Positions 46,288 to 54,753 of a stretch of DNA of 60,090 nucleotides are shown one piece after another; position 1 is the first letter of the stretch; the number at the start of each line of letters is the position of its first letter. Under the pieces are notes generated by a model. It saw nothing but the letters and a program-made list of their open reading frames with translations, had not been told where the DNA came from and did not search any database. A program made the translations under genes and the position numbers. The stretch comes from Arenivirga flava. Lineage in GTDB: Bacteria; Actinomycetota; Actinomycetes; Actinomycetales; Microbacteriaceae. The DNA lies in contig NZ_BSUL01000002.1 of the NCBI RefSeq assembly GCF_030161575.1, forward strand, positions 1 through 60,090, read 5' to 3'.

Positions 46288-46399
46288 CCAAATGACGGAA
46301 CTGTCGGGCGCTCGATCGGCGGCAACAAGCCTTAGGGCTTGATTTCGAGCACTTCCGGGCTGGATGAGGCGTGCATCCGCTCGAATCTCCGTCATTTGG
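46288..46399. repeat. 112-bp element with 12-bp terminal inverted repeats (MITE-like)
   Basis: CCAAATGACGGA at 46288-46299 and TCCGTCATTTGG at 46388-46399 are perfect inverted ends. The interior is non-coding. No target duplication is obvious. The rest of the 418-bp gap 46166-46583 holds only the G-rich tract and the terminator. Confidence 0.6.
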
Positions 46400-46537
46400 G
46401 AACTGGTGCCGGTTTGCCAGCTGGGCGAGCGGATGCGCGGCGCGCGGATGCGCGGCGCCCGTGCCGCGGACGCGGCCGGGGGCGCGGCTGGTTCCCGGGC
46501 CCGCCCGAAGCCGGGCCGAATGCGCCGCCCCGGAATG

Positions 46538-46569
46538 ACGAAGGGCCCCGCCGCGGCGGAGCCCTTCGT
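46538..46569 (-). terminator. Hairpin terminator of the DUF3039 gene
   Basis: ACGAAGGGC pairs with GCCCTTCGT around a GC-rich centre that can also pair (CGCC with GGCG). It starts 15 bp after the stop at 46584. Confidence 0.65.
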
Positions 46570-46583
46570 GGTGCGGCCGAGTG

Positions 46584-46847
46584 CTACTCGGCCTTCATCT
46601 TCTCGTAGACCTTCTTGCAGGCCGGGCAGACCGGGAACTTCTCCGGGTCGCGCCCCGGGGTCCACTTCTTGCCGCAGAGCGCGCGCACCGGCTTGCCGGT
46701 CATCGCGGACTCGAGGATCTTGTCCTTCGGCACGTAGTGCGAGAAGCGCTCGTGGTCGCCCGGCTCGATGGCCTCCTGGTTCAGGAGCTCCTCGAGCTCG
46801 CGGTCCAGGACGTCGGTGCCACCGCCGGTCGGCTCGTTGCTGCTCAT
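46584..46847 (-). CDS. DUF3039 domain protein
   Basis: An 87-residue small protein, MSSNEPTGGGTDVLDRELEE at the start. DHERFSHYVPKDKILES and the zinc-ribbon-like LCGKKWTPGRDPEKFPVCPA followed by CKKVY define DUF3039, an actinobacterial family. The function is not established. It is transcribed alone, ahead of a terminator. Confidence 0.9.
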   Translation of the reverse strand: MSSNEPTGGGTDVLDRELEELLNQEAIEPGDHERFSHYVPKDKILESAMTGKPVRALCGKKWTPGRDPEKFPVCPACKKVYEKMKAE

Positions 46848-46906
46848 GCCCTCGATGATAAGCCTCGGCGCCCGCGCACGGCGGGGACGGCGGCGCAAAC
46901 GACAGG

Positions 46907-48481
46907 TCAGTCGTGCTTGATCGTGAACGCGAGCAGCTCGGGCGCGCGGCGCTCGAAGATGCGCGCTCCCCAGACCACGCCGCCGACGAGGGACGCGCCG
47001 CCGAGCACCGCGCCGACGATGAGCGCCGCCACGTGCCAGCCGGGGTCGAGGAACAGTCCGAGCGCGGCGAGCACGATGACCGGCACCGCGGCCACGAGGG
47101 TGCCGAGGAACGTGAGCGACTGCAGCAGCGCCGTCAGTCCGCCGCCGGACTGCGGCTGCGTGAACGGGTTGTCGCCGGGGCGCACCACCGGGTACGGGAA
47201 CGCCGCCGACATGACGCTCGACAGCCCCAGACCCCACAGCAGCGTGAACAGGCTCACGCCCAGGATCGAGCCGAGCACCGACCAGTCGCCGTGCACCCAA
47301 GCGCTCACGACCGAACCGAGGAGCACGACCGGCAGGCCGATCGTCAGGGCGGGCACGAGGCGACCGAAGCGATCGGCGCGACCGGTCACGTTGGAGGCCA
47401 CGTGCATCCAGAACGCGGTGCTGTCGAAGGCGACATCGTCGTGCAGGCTCCAGCCGAGGAACAGCGCGATCATCGGCACCGGGATGAGCGCGAGCACCTC
47501 CGTGGACACGCCCGACACGGCCAGCGGCACGATCATCACGATCGGCACGATCGGCAGCACCAGCAGGGAGGCCCGGTAGCGCGGGTCGCGCAGCCAGTAG
47601 ACGAAGCTGCGCGCGGCGATGACCCCGGTCGGGGTGCCGGGCATGCGATCGAACCAGCCGAGGCCCGAGTACTCCTTCGCCGCCCCCTCGTGGTCCGGGG
47701 CCGAGAGCATCCGAGCCACCATCGCGCGCCAGCCGAACCAGAGCAGCGCCACGTACGCGAGGCCGATCAGCAGCTTCAGCAGCGCCGGCCCGACGAGTCC
47801 CGCGGCAGCGTCGGCGGGAGCCGCCCAGACCGCGCCGAACGGCGTCCACCCGGCGATGGATGCGAGCAGGCTCACCACATCCGCGCCGTCCTCCGACCAG
47901 TCGACCTGGCCGAGCAGCACGAACACGGGCGAGACCATCAGGACGAGCAGCAGTGCGATGATGCCGGTCCACTCGCGGGCGCGGCGGGTGGAGAGGAAGA
48001 GCGAGGCGATGCTCGTCGTGAGCCGCGCACCCAGCACCCAGGCGAGCGGCACGAGCGCCGCGACCGGGATGGCGAGCGCCAGGGCGAGCGGATCGCGGCT
48101 CCAGGTGACGATCTGCGCGATCCCGGCCAGCGCCAGCACGACGGACGGGATCGCGACCAGCCCGGCGAGGAACAGCCCGCGCACCAGCCGGTCGAGCGGG
48201 ATGCCGAAGAGCGCGAAGCGACGCGGATCGAGGTCGTCGTCGCTGCCCATCAGCAGCGGCACGACGAGCGCGCCGATCAGCACGAGCGCACCGCCGAGCA
48301 CCACCGCGGGCCGGGCGATGTCGAGCGGCGCGAAGCGCAGCGCGATGAGACCGCCGAGCAGCACGACCGCCATGATGCCGCCGTAGAGCAGGCCGACGAC
48401 CAGGCCGACGACCTGCCACGGGGACCGCTTGAAGTTGTTCGCGAAGAGGCTGAGCCTCAGTCGGAGAAGGTGTGCAACCAC
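46907..48481 (-). CDS. Large ABC exporter permease
   Basis: About 524 residues with twelve or more membrane helices (VVGLVVGLLYGGIMAVVLLG; LFLAGLVAIPSVVLALAGI; VLPIVPIVMIVPLAVSGV; LVAAVPVIVLAALGLFL). GTG 48481 overlaps the ATPase stop by 25 bases, so the two form one transporter. The gene resembles actinobacterial ABC-2 permeases of unknown substrate. Confidence 0.85.
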   Translation of the reverse strand: MVAHLLRLRLSLFANNFKRSPWQVVGLVVGLLYGGIMAVVLLGGLIALRFAPLDIARPAVVLGGALVLIGALVVPLLMGSDDDLDPRRFALFGIPLDRLVRGLFLAGLVAIPSVVLALAGIAQIVTWSRDPLALALAIPVAALVPLAWVLGARLTTSIASLFLSTRRAREWTGIIALLLVLMVSPVFVLLGQVDWSEDGADVVSLLASIAGWTPFGAVWAAPADAAAGLVGPALLKLLIGLAYVALLWFGWRAMVARMLSAPDHEGAAKEYSGLGWFDRMPGTPTGVIAARSFVYWLRDPRYRASLLVLPIVPIVMIVPLAVSGVSTEVLALIPVPMIALFLGWSLHDDVAFDSTAFWMHVASNVTGRADRFGRLVPALTIGLPVVLLGSVVSAWVHGDWSVLGSILGVSLFTLLWGLGLSSVMSAAFPYPVVRPGDNPFTQPQSGGGLTALLQSLTFLGTLVAAVPVIVLAALGLFLDPGWHVAALIVGAVLGGASLVGGVVWGARIFERRAPELLAFTIKHD

Positions 48482-49689
48482 TCCATGCCCTCCGCTGCCT
48501 TGCGTCCGCCCGCCAGTTCGACGAAGCGCTCCTCGAGGGTCGCGCCCGCGCGCACCTCGTCGACCGGCCCGGAGGCCAGGATGTGGCCGTCGACGACCAC
48601 CGCGACCGTGTCGCAGACGCGCTGGATGAGGTCCATGCTGTGGCTCGACAGCACCACCGTGCCGCCGCTGGCCACGTACCGCTGCAGGATCTCGGTGACG
48701 TTCGCCGCCGAGACCGGGTCGACCGACTCGAAGGGCTCGTCGAGGACGAGCAGGCGCGGCGAGTGGATCATCGCGCACGCCAGGGCGATCTTCTTGGTCA
48801 TGCCGGCGGAGTAGTCGGTGACGAGCCGGCCCGTCGCCTCCTCGAGGCCGAAGGCTGCGACGAGGTCGGCGCTGCGCCGGCGCACCTCGGCGACGTCGAG
48901 CCCGCGCAGCACGCCGGAGTAGTGCAGCAGCTGCGCACCGGTGAGGCGGTCGAAGAGCCGCAGCCGGTCGGGCAGCACGCCCATGTTGCGCTTGGCCTTC
49001 TCGGGGTCGCCCCAGACGTCGGCGCCGTGGACGGTCACGGCGCCCGCATCAGGACGGAGCAGTCCCGTGGCCATCGAGAGCGTCGTCGTCTTGCCTGCGC
49101 CGTTGGGGCCGACCACGCCGTAGATGGAGCCCTCGCGCACCTCGAGGTCGATCCCGGCGACGGCGACCTTCTGGCCGAATCGCTTCTCGAGACCGCTGAC
49201 CTGCAGCACCACGGGCTTCGGCGGCGCCGGCGGCGGCGCGGGCTGCTTGCGGGCAGCGGGCTTGCGTGCGGCGGGCTTCTTCGCGGCGGCGGGCTTCTTC
49301 GCGGCTGCAGGCGTCTCCGCAGGCGTCTTCGCTCCCGCGGTCGTCTTCGCGGCAGCCGTCTTGCGCGCGGCGGGTCGCTTGGCACCGGTCGTCCCGGCCG
49401 TCGCCTTCGCCGCGGCGGGCTTGCGCGCGGCGGTCGAGGGCTTCGTCGCGGCCGCAGCGGCTCCCGGCAGCTCGGTCTCATCGACCGGCGCGTCCGTCGC
49501 GGCCGCCCCGGCCGGCTTCGTCGTCGGCTTGCGCGCGACGGGCTTGCGCGGCGCCCGCGCGGGCTTCGCGGGAGCCGACTCCTCCGAGGAGGGTTCGGGG
49601 TCGCTGCCGGAGGTCTCCGCAACCGGTTCCTGCGCGTTCACAGGAAACTCGGCATCCGTGCCCAGTTCGGGGGTATTCTTCGACTCCAC
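48457..49689 (-). CDS. ABC ATPase with long histone-like Ala/Lys/Pro-rich N-terminus
   Basis: Residues 1-165 are low complexity: an acidic start and then many AAK/KPA/RKP repeats (ARKPAAAKATAGTTGAKRPA) like eukaryotic H1 or actinobacterial HupB tails. From about residue 165 a standard ATPase follows: Walker A GPNGAGKTTT, signature YSAGMTKKIALACA (LSGGQ replaced by YSAGM), Walker B LLVLDEP and H-loop LSSHSMDL. The partner permease is at 46907-48481. The tail is unusual for a transporter ATPase and could bind nucleic acid or anionic polymers. Confidence 0.85.
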   Translation of the reverse strand: MESKNTPELGTDAEFPVNAQEPVAETSGSDPEPSSEESAPAKPARAPRKPVARKPTTKPAGAAATDAPVDETELPGAAAAATKPSTAARKPAAAKATAGTTGAKRPAARKTAAAKTTAGAKTPAETPAAAKKPAAAKKPAARKPAARKQPAPPPAPPKPVVLQVSGLEKRFGQKVAVAGIDLEVREGSIYGVVGPNGAGKTTTLSMATGLLRPDAGAVTVHGADVWGDPEKAKRNMGVLPDRLRLFDRLTGAQLLHYSGVLRGLDVAEVRRRSADLVAAFGLEEATGRLVTDYSAGMTKKIALACAMIHSPRLLVLDEPFESVDPVSAANVTEILQRYVASGGTVVLSSHSMDLIQRVCDTVAVVVDGHILASGPVDEVRAGATLEERFVELAGGRKAAEGMEWLHTFSD

Positions 49690-49906
49690 CGCACCACCGT
49701 ACCAACGGCCGAGGACGCCGCCGGGAGGTTGGAGCGCGGGTCACGAATTGGCCACAGAGCAAGCGCTTCACCGCGGAATCGCAGGCGCTCTGTCATGATC
49801 GAGGAGGCACGTCGTCGTGTCTAGCAAGCCACCTGCGGGTGAATGGCGAGCGAACGACGCCGCCATGTCCCTCCCGCATTCACGACGTATCAGGGAGGTA
49901 CTCCAC

Positions 49907-50599
49907 GTGAGCACGCAGATCGTCATCCTCGCCGCCGGGATGGGCAGCCGCCTCGGCCGTTCGCTGCCGAAGCCGCTGACCGAGCTCAGCGACGGCCGCA
50001 CCATCATGCAGCAGCAGTTCGACAACATCCACGCCGCCTTCGGCGCGGACGCCAAGGTCACCATCGTGGTCGGCTACAAGCTCGAGCACATCGTCGAGGC
50101 GTTCCCCGACGCCGACTTCGTCTACAACGAGGAGTACGACCAGACGAACACGTCGAAGAGCCTGCTGCGCGCGCTGCGCGCCGGCGGCAGTGGCGGCACG
50201 CTCTGGATGAACGGCGACGTCGTCTTCGACCCCGAGGCGCTGCGCCGCGCGGCCAAGCTCGTCGCCCGCGACCAGTCCTTCGTGACCGTCAACACCGCCA
50301 AGGTGAGCGACGAGGAGGTCAAGTACACGACCGACGCCGAGGGCTTCATCAAGGAGCTGTCGAAGACCGTCAAGGGCGGTCTGGGCGAGGCCGTGGGCAT
50401 CAACTACATCGCCTCGCACCAGAAGGCGGCCCTCGTGCGCCAGCTGGCCCGCGTCGGCGACCAGGACTACTTCGAGCGCGGCCTCGAGCTCGCCATCGAG
50501 CAGGACGGCGTGCGCATCGAGCCGGTCGACATCTCCGACCTGTACGCGGTCGAGGTCGACTTCGCCGAGGACCTGGAGCGGGCGAACCTCTTCGTCTGA
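49907..50599 (+). CDS. Sugar/choline-phosphate nucleotidyltransferase
   Basis: A 230-residue GT-A fold NTP transferase. The signature LAAGMGSRLGRSLPKPL is at the N-terminus, and WMNGDVVFD carries the metal-binding Asp. The sequence resembles LicC-type phosphocholine cytidylyltransferases (VYNEEYDQTNTSKSLLRAL). GTG 49907 follows GGAGG. With the ABC exporter downstream it suggests decoration and export of a cell-wall glycopolymer. The substrate is not certain. Confidence 0.85.
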   Translation: MSTQIVILAAGMGSRLGRSLPKPLTELSDGRTIMQQQFDNIHAAFGADAKVTIVVGYKLEHIVEAFPDADFVYNEEYDQTNTSKSLLRALRAGGSGGTLWMNGDVVFDPEALRRAAKLVARDQSFVTVNTAKVSDEEVKYTTDAEGFIKELSKTVKGGLGEAVGINYIASHQKAALVRQLARVGDQDYFERGLELAIEQDGVRIEPVDISDLYAVEVDFAEDLERANLFV

Positions 50600-50633
50600 G
50601 CGTCATGACGCGCCGCTGCGGCGCGCGACCGGA

Positions 50634-50666
50634 GGGCGACCGGATGCTTCGAGCATCCGGTCGCCC
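50634..50666 (+). terminator. Perfect 14-bp hairpin terminator
   Basis: GGGCGACCGGATGC pairs with GCATCCGGTCGCCC around loop TTCGA, followed by TTCGTCGT. It ends the nucleotidyltransferase transcript. The stem contains the GGATGC/GCATCC core of the repeated octamer. Confidence 0.85.
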
Positions 50667-50716
50667 TTCGTCGTGCGCGGGCCCGCTCACTCCGGCGCGC
50701 CCAATATGATGAGCGG

Positions 50717-51535
50717 ATGACCGCCGCACCAACTGCGCGCGCCGCGCGCAGCCCGTTCGCGCGGTACCGGCACTCGCTCTGGCTGCTGACGCAGCGCGAC
50801 CTGCGGGTGCGCTACACGACCTCCGTGCTCGGCTACCTCTGGTCGATCCTCGATCCGCTGATGATGTCGGCGATCTACTGGTTCGTCTTCACGGTGGTCA
50901 TCAAGCGCGACGTCGGCGAGGACCCGTACATCGTGTTCCTGCTCTGCGGCCTGCTGCCGTGGATGTGGTTCAGCACGTCGATCAACGAGTCGACGCGGGC
51001 CTTCCTCAAGGACGCCAAGCTCGTGCGCTCCACGAAGCTGCCGCGCAGCATCTGGGTGCTGCGCGTCGTGGCGTCGAAGGGCATCGAGTTCCTGCTCTCG
51101 ATCCCGGTGCTCGCGGGCTTCGCTCTCGCCTTCGCGCTCTTCGACGCGGAGTCGGACCTCACGCTGCACTGGACCGCGCTGCTCTGGATCCCGGCGATCA
51201 TCCTGCAGGCCGCGCTCATCGTCGGTCTCGGCCTGATCGTCGCACCGATCGTCGTGTTCTTCCGCGACCTCGAGCGGGCCGTGAAGCTCATCATGCGCTT
51301 CATGTTCTACGCGACGCCGATCGTCTACAGCTTCGCGTTGCTGCCGCAGTCGCTGCATCTGCTCGCGTCCTTCAATCCGCTCGCCGGCATCTTCGCGCTC
51401 TACCGCTCGGCGTTCTTCCCGCAGGAGCTCGAGTGGCTCACGATCGGCATCGGCGCCGCGATGAGCCTCGCGATCCTGGGCATCGGCCTGCTCGTGTTCA
51501 AGCGGTGCGAGCGCGCCGTGCTGAAGGAGCTGTGA
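50717..51535 (+). CDS. Polysaccharide/teichoic-acid ABC exporter permease
   Basis: A 272-residue ABC2_membrane protein of the TagG/Wzm type: SLWLLTQRDLRVRYTTSVLG at the N-terminus, six helices (MSAIYWFVFTVVIKRDVGED; LLCGLLPWMWFSTSINES; AALIVGLGLIVAPIVVFFRD). Its stop overlaps the ATPase start (TGATG), as in wzm-wzt pairs. It should move lipid-linked glycopolymers across the membrane. Confidence 0.9.
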   Translation: MTAAPTARAARSPFARYRHSLWLLTQRDLRVRYTTSVLGYLWSILDPLMMSAIYWFVFTVVIKRDVGEDPYIVFLLCGLLPWMWFSTSINESTRAFLKDAKLVRSTKLPRSIWVLRVVASKGIEFLLSIPVLAGFALAFALFDAESDLTLHWTALLWIPAIILQAALIVGLGLIVAPIVVFFRDLERAVKLIMRFMFYATPIVYSFALLPQSLHLLASFNPLAGIFALYRSAFFPQELEWLTIGIGAAMSLAILGIGLLVFKRCERAVLKEL

Positions 51536-52283
51536 TGGCCGCGGTCACCGAGGGGCACCCGATGATCGAGGTCGAGGGCCTGGGCATCAGCTACCGCCGC
51601 AACCGTCGCGGACGTCGCAGCTTCAAGGACCTGCTCTCCGGCAACCTGCGCCGCAAGCGGCCCGACGAGTTCTGGGCGCTGCGCGACGTCAGCTTCACGG
51701 TGCGCGCCGGTGAGGCGATCGGCGTCGTCGGCCGCAACGGCCAGGGCAAGTCGACGCTGCTGAAGCTCGTCGCCGAGGTGCAGCTTCCGGATGAGGGGAG
51801 CGTGCGCGTGAACGGCGGCGTCGCTCCGCTGATCGAGATCACCGGAGGCTTCGTCGATGACCTGAGCGTGCGCGACAACGTGTACCTGACCGCGGGACTG
51901 CACGGCATGTCGAAGGCCGAGATCGACGACGCCTTCGCCGAGATCATCGACTTCGCCGGCGTCGGCGACTTCGTCGACACCCCTACAAGCACCTCTCGAG
52001 CGGCATGAAGGTGCGCATCGCGTTCTCGGTCATGTCGCGCGTCGAGGAGCCCGTGCTGCTCGTCGACGAGGTGCTGGCGGTCGGCGACAAGGGCTTCCGG
52101 GAGAAGTGCTACGCCCGCATCGAGGAGATGCTCTCGGAGGGGCGCACGCTGTTCTTCGTCTCGCACTCCGAGCGCGACCTGCGCCGCTTCTGCACCCGCG
52201 GCCTCTACCTCGAGGGCGGCCGCCTGCTGCTCGACGGCCCGATCGACGAGGTCGTGGAGCGCTACAACGCCGACCAGGCGTAG
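51535..52283 (+). pseudogene. Polysaccharide/teichoic-acid ABC exporter ATPase, frameshifted at 51980
   Basis: A TagH/Wzt-like ATPase: Walker A VVGRNGQGKST, then GGVAPLIEITGGFVDDLSVR. At a C4 run (51980-51983) the frame ends prematurely. One more C gives YKHLSSGMKVRIAFSVMSRV, the signature, then LLVDEVLAVGDKGF (Walker B) and a H-loop VSHSERDL to the stop at 52283, about 249 residues. A homopolymer error is the simplest explanation, since its permease is intact. Confidence 0.85.
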
Positions 52284-52301
52284 GCGCCCCTCCCCATCGC
52301 A

Positions 52302-52340
52302 CCGAGCGGATGCGGCCTGCGTGGTCCCGCATCCGCTCGG
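52302..52340 (+). terminator. Hairpin made of inverted GCGGATGC octamers
   Basis: CCGAGCGGATGCGG and CCGCATCCGCTCGG are perfect 14-bp arms with an 11-base loop, 19 bp after the exporter stop. Like an uptake-sequence pair, two octamers in opposite orientation make the stem. Confidence 0.75.
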
Positions 52341-52359
52341 CCGTCACCGCGGGACGACG

Positions 52360-52392
52360 GAGCCCCGCCCCGCGGGATGCGGGACGGGGCTC
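52360..52392 (-). terminator. Hairpin downstream of the HtaA gene
   Basis: GAGCCCCG pairs with CGGGGCTC, with an inner CCCGC/GCGGG, between convergent genes. It would end the minus-strand HtaA transcript. Confidence 0.6.
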
Positions 52393-52430
52393 GTGCGGTG
52401 CCGGCCGCGCGTCGCGGCCCGGCACCGGGG

Positions 52431-54629
52431 TCAGACGCCGGCGGTGCGGCGGCGGAGGGCGAAGACACCCGCGCCGAGCACCAGCAGACCGAGGCCGATC
52501 CAGAGCGTCTGAGCGCCCTGCTCGGAACCGGTGCTGGCGAGCGTCGTGCTGGTGGTGGCGTCGCACTCCACCTCGGCGCCCAGCGGGAAGCTGAACGACA
52601 CGGGGTCGAGGGCCTCGCCGGCGTCGTAGAAGTCGGCGAAGGCCTCGGCTCCGGCGGCCGTGAGCGTCGCCGAGGCGCCGCTCCAGCTGATGCGGTCCGC
52701 GGACTCGGTCGCCGCGGGCAGGCGCAGGGTCGCGAAGACGACGCCGCTCGCATCCACACCCGGGTTGGAGCCGAGCCCGGCCGAGCGCACGTCGAGGATG
52801 AGCGAGGCGCTGGTGGCGCTCGCCACCTGGATGCGCGGGTTCGACAGGGTCATGTCGAGCGCGCCGCTGTGACCGGAGAAGGTGGCCGAGCCGCTGTAGG
52901 CGACGCGACCGCGGTCGTCCTCGGTGTTGAACGCGCCGTTGCCGCCGCCCCAGTTGATCGAGTACGAACCCTTCGCGGTGCCACCTTGGACGTAGCTGCG
53001 GAAGCTCTCCTTGACGTTCCACGAGATGCTCGCGCCGCGGACGGCACGGGCCGTGCAGGTCTCTGCGGGCGGCGCCTCGACGGCCGCGGGCAGGATCGCC
53101 GCGGCGACCGTGAGCGGAGCGGAGGCGAGCTCGACGCCGTCCACCGACACCGTCACGGTGTGCTCGCCGGTCGCGAAGTCCGCGGGCAGGGCGCCCGTGA
53201 CCGAGAAGCGTCCGTCGCTGCCGACCGTGGTGCGGCCGAGCTCGTAGGGGTCGGAGTTGACCGTGACGACGGCGGTCTTGCCGGCAGCGAGGCCGGCGCC
53301 GCGCACGGTGAGCTCGCCGCCCTGCAGAACGGTGTCGACGCTGAGGTTGATCGCGGGCTTCACGGCGACGTCCTGCACGGTGATGGTCGTCGACGTGTCG
53401 AGGGTGCGGTCGGACTGCGACAGACCGTGCGCGGCGAACGTGCCGACCTGGTACTCGGTGCCCGGCTCGAGCTCACCGCGAGGGATGGTGAGCGTCGTCG
53501 TGAAGGCGCCATCGGCGATCGAGCCCTTCGGAACGTGAGTCTGCGCGATCCAAGCGTTCTGGCCGGGCTTGGTCCCGGGAGCCCACTGCGTCTTCGCACC
53601 GAAGACGACGTAGGCGCCGTTCGCGGCACCCGGACCGGTGAACCCGGTGCCGGAGATCGTGAGGGTGTTGGCGACGTTCGGGTCGAGTGCCGTGCCCGGG
53701 GCCACGGTCACTGCCGGTGCAGCGGGCTCAGGCGCGGGCTCGGGCTCGGGCTCGGGCTCAGGCTCAGGCTCGGGTGAGACGACCGTGGCGAAGCTCACTG
53801 GAACTTTGACGTCCTGTGTGCGGACGTCCATGCCCGTGTGGTCGGCCAGGGTGTAGACGGCAGTCGAGCCGCTCCTGGGCGTGATGTGCAGTTCTGTGCT
53901 GAACGAGCCGTCATCCGCGAAGCGGACGGCCGTCGGCGAGGCGGTGAGGTCGTCCATCGGCACGATGCGCTTGGCGCCAGCCGTGCAGGACTGGGCGAAC
54001 CTGAAATCGATCTCGTCGACCGGCGCCTCATCGCACACGATGAGGTACATGGCCTGGTTCGGGTCGTAGTGCCTCCCCGTCACCCTCACCGTCTCGCCGG
54101 CCGGGTCGAGGTCAGCGGACTTCGACAGCTCGAGCGAGGGCAGGGGGATCGGCTCGGCGAAGGTGACGGACGCCTTGGCGTCCTGCGTGCGAACATCCAT
54201 GCCGGTGTGGTCGGCGAGGGTGAAGACCGCGGTGCCGTTCGCCCGAGGCTGCACGGTGAGCTCGGTGGTGAACGAGCCGTCGGCGGCGAAACGGACGACC
54301 GTGGGGGAAGGCGACGGATCGTCGATCGGCACGACGCGCTTGGCGGTCGACTGGCAGCTGAACGCCATCGCGAAGGAGACCTGCGCCAGAGGCACGTCGG
54401 GGCACTCGACGAGGTAGATCGCCTGGTTCGGATCGAAATTCGTCCCCGTGACCGTGATCGTCTGACCTGCGGGGTCGAGGCCCGTCGCCTGGGAGAGCGT
54501 CAGCGTGGGCACGGCTGCGGCCGCATTCGCCGGGGCCGCGACGCCCAAGGCCGCCGCGCTCGCGAGCAGCGCTCCGATCGCGATGCTCGAGAGGGTGCGC
54601 CGTCCGGGCGCCCTCCTGGTTCTGTGCAC
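52431..54629 (-). CDS. htaA: HtaA-domain heme-binding cell-wall protein with LASTG anchor
   Basis: This 732-residue exported protein (signal AIGALLASAAALGVAAPANA) has two tandem Ig-like repeats of about 115 residues (both with DPAG, DPNQA and DHTGMDVRTQD), a Pro-Glu repeat linker, two more Ig-like segments and a HtaA domain (ISWNVKESFRSYVQGGTAKG) before LASTGSEQG, a helix and a basic tail. LASTG resembles a sortase signal. GTG 54629 follows AGGAGG. It lies downstream of an iron-box-like site. It probably captures heme at the surface for the system below. Confidence 0.85.
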   Translation of the reverse strand: MHRTRRAPGRRTLSSIAIGALLASAAALGVAAPANAAAAVPTLTLSQATGLDPAGQTITVTGTNFDPNQAIYLVECPDVPLAQVSFAMAFSCQSTAKRVVPIDDPSPSPTVVRFAADGSFTTELTVQPRANGTAVFTLADHTGMDVRTQDAKASVTFAEPIPLPSLELSKSADLDPAGETVRVTGRHYDPNQAMYLIVCDEAPVDEIDFRFAQSCTAGAKRIVPMDDLTASPTAVRFADDGSFSTELHITPRSGSTAVYTLADHTGMDVRTQDVKVPVSFATVVSPEPEPEPEPEPEPAPEPAAPAVTVAPGTALDPNVANTLTISGTGFTGPGAANGAYVVFGAKTQWAPGTKPGQNAWIAQTHVPKGSIADGAFTTTLTIPRGELEPGTEYQVGTFAAHGLSQSDRTLDTSTTITVQDVAVKPAINLSVDTVLQGGELTVRGAGLAAGKTAVVTVNSDPYELGRTTVGSDGRFSVTGALPADFATGEHTVTVSVDGVELASAPLTVAAAILPAAVEAPPAETCTARAVRGASISWNVKESFRSYVQGGTAKGSYSINWGGGNGAFNTEDDRGRVAYSGSATFSGHSGALDMTLSNPRIQVASATSASLILDVRSAGLGSNPGVDASGVVFATLRLPAATESADRISWSGASATLTAAGAEAFADFYDAGEALDPVSFSFPLGAEVECDATTSTTLASTGSEQGAQTLWIGLGLLVLGAGVFALRRRTAGV

Positions 54630-54687
54630 GACAAGACCTCCTGGTGCTGTGAGTCGGGTCGGCGCCCGGAAGTGAGGGCAGCCTCAC

Positions 54688-54706
54688 TGAGCTTAGCCTT
54701 ACCTTA
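54688..54706. promoter_or_regulatory. DtxR/IdeR-type iron box upstream of htaA
   Basis: On the minus strand TAAGGTAAGGCTAAGCTCA matches the TTAGGTTAGGCTAACCTAA consensus at 15 of 19 positions by my comparison. It lies 59 bp upstream of the GTG, so iron-bound repressor would shut the gene down. Confidence 0.75.
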
Positions 54707-54753
54707 AGGACGCATGGGCATCCGCCGATCACGGAACGGTAACGGAGGAAGGC

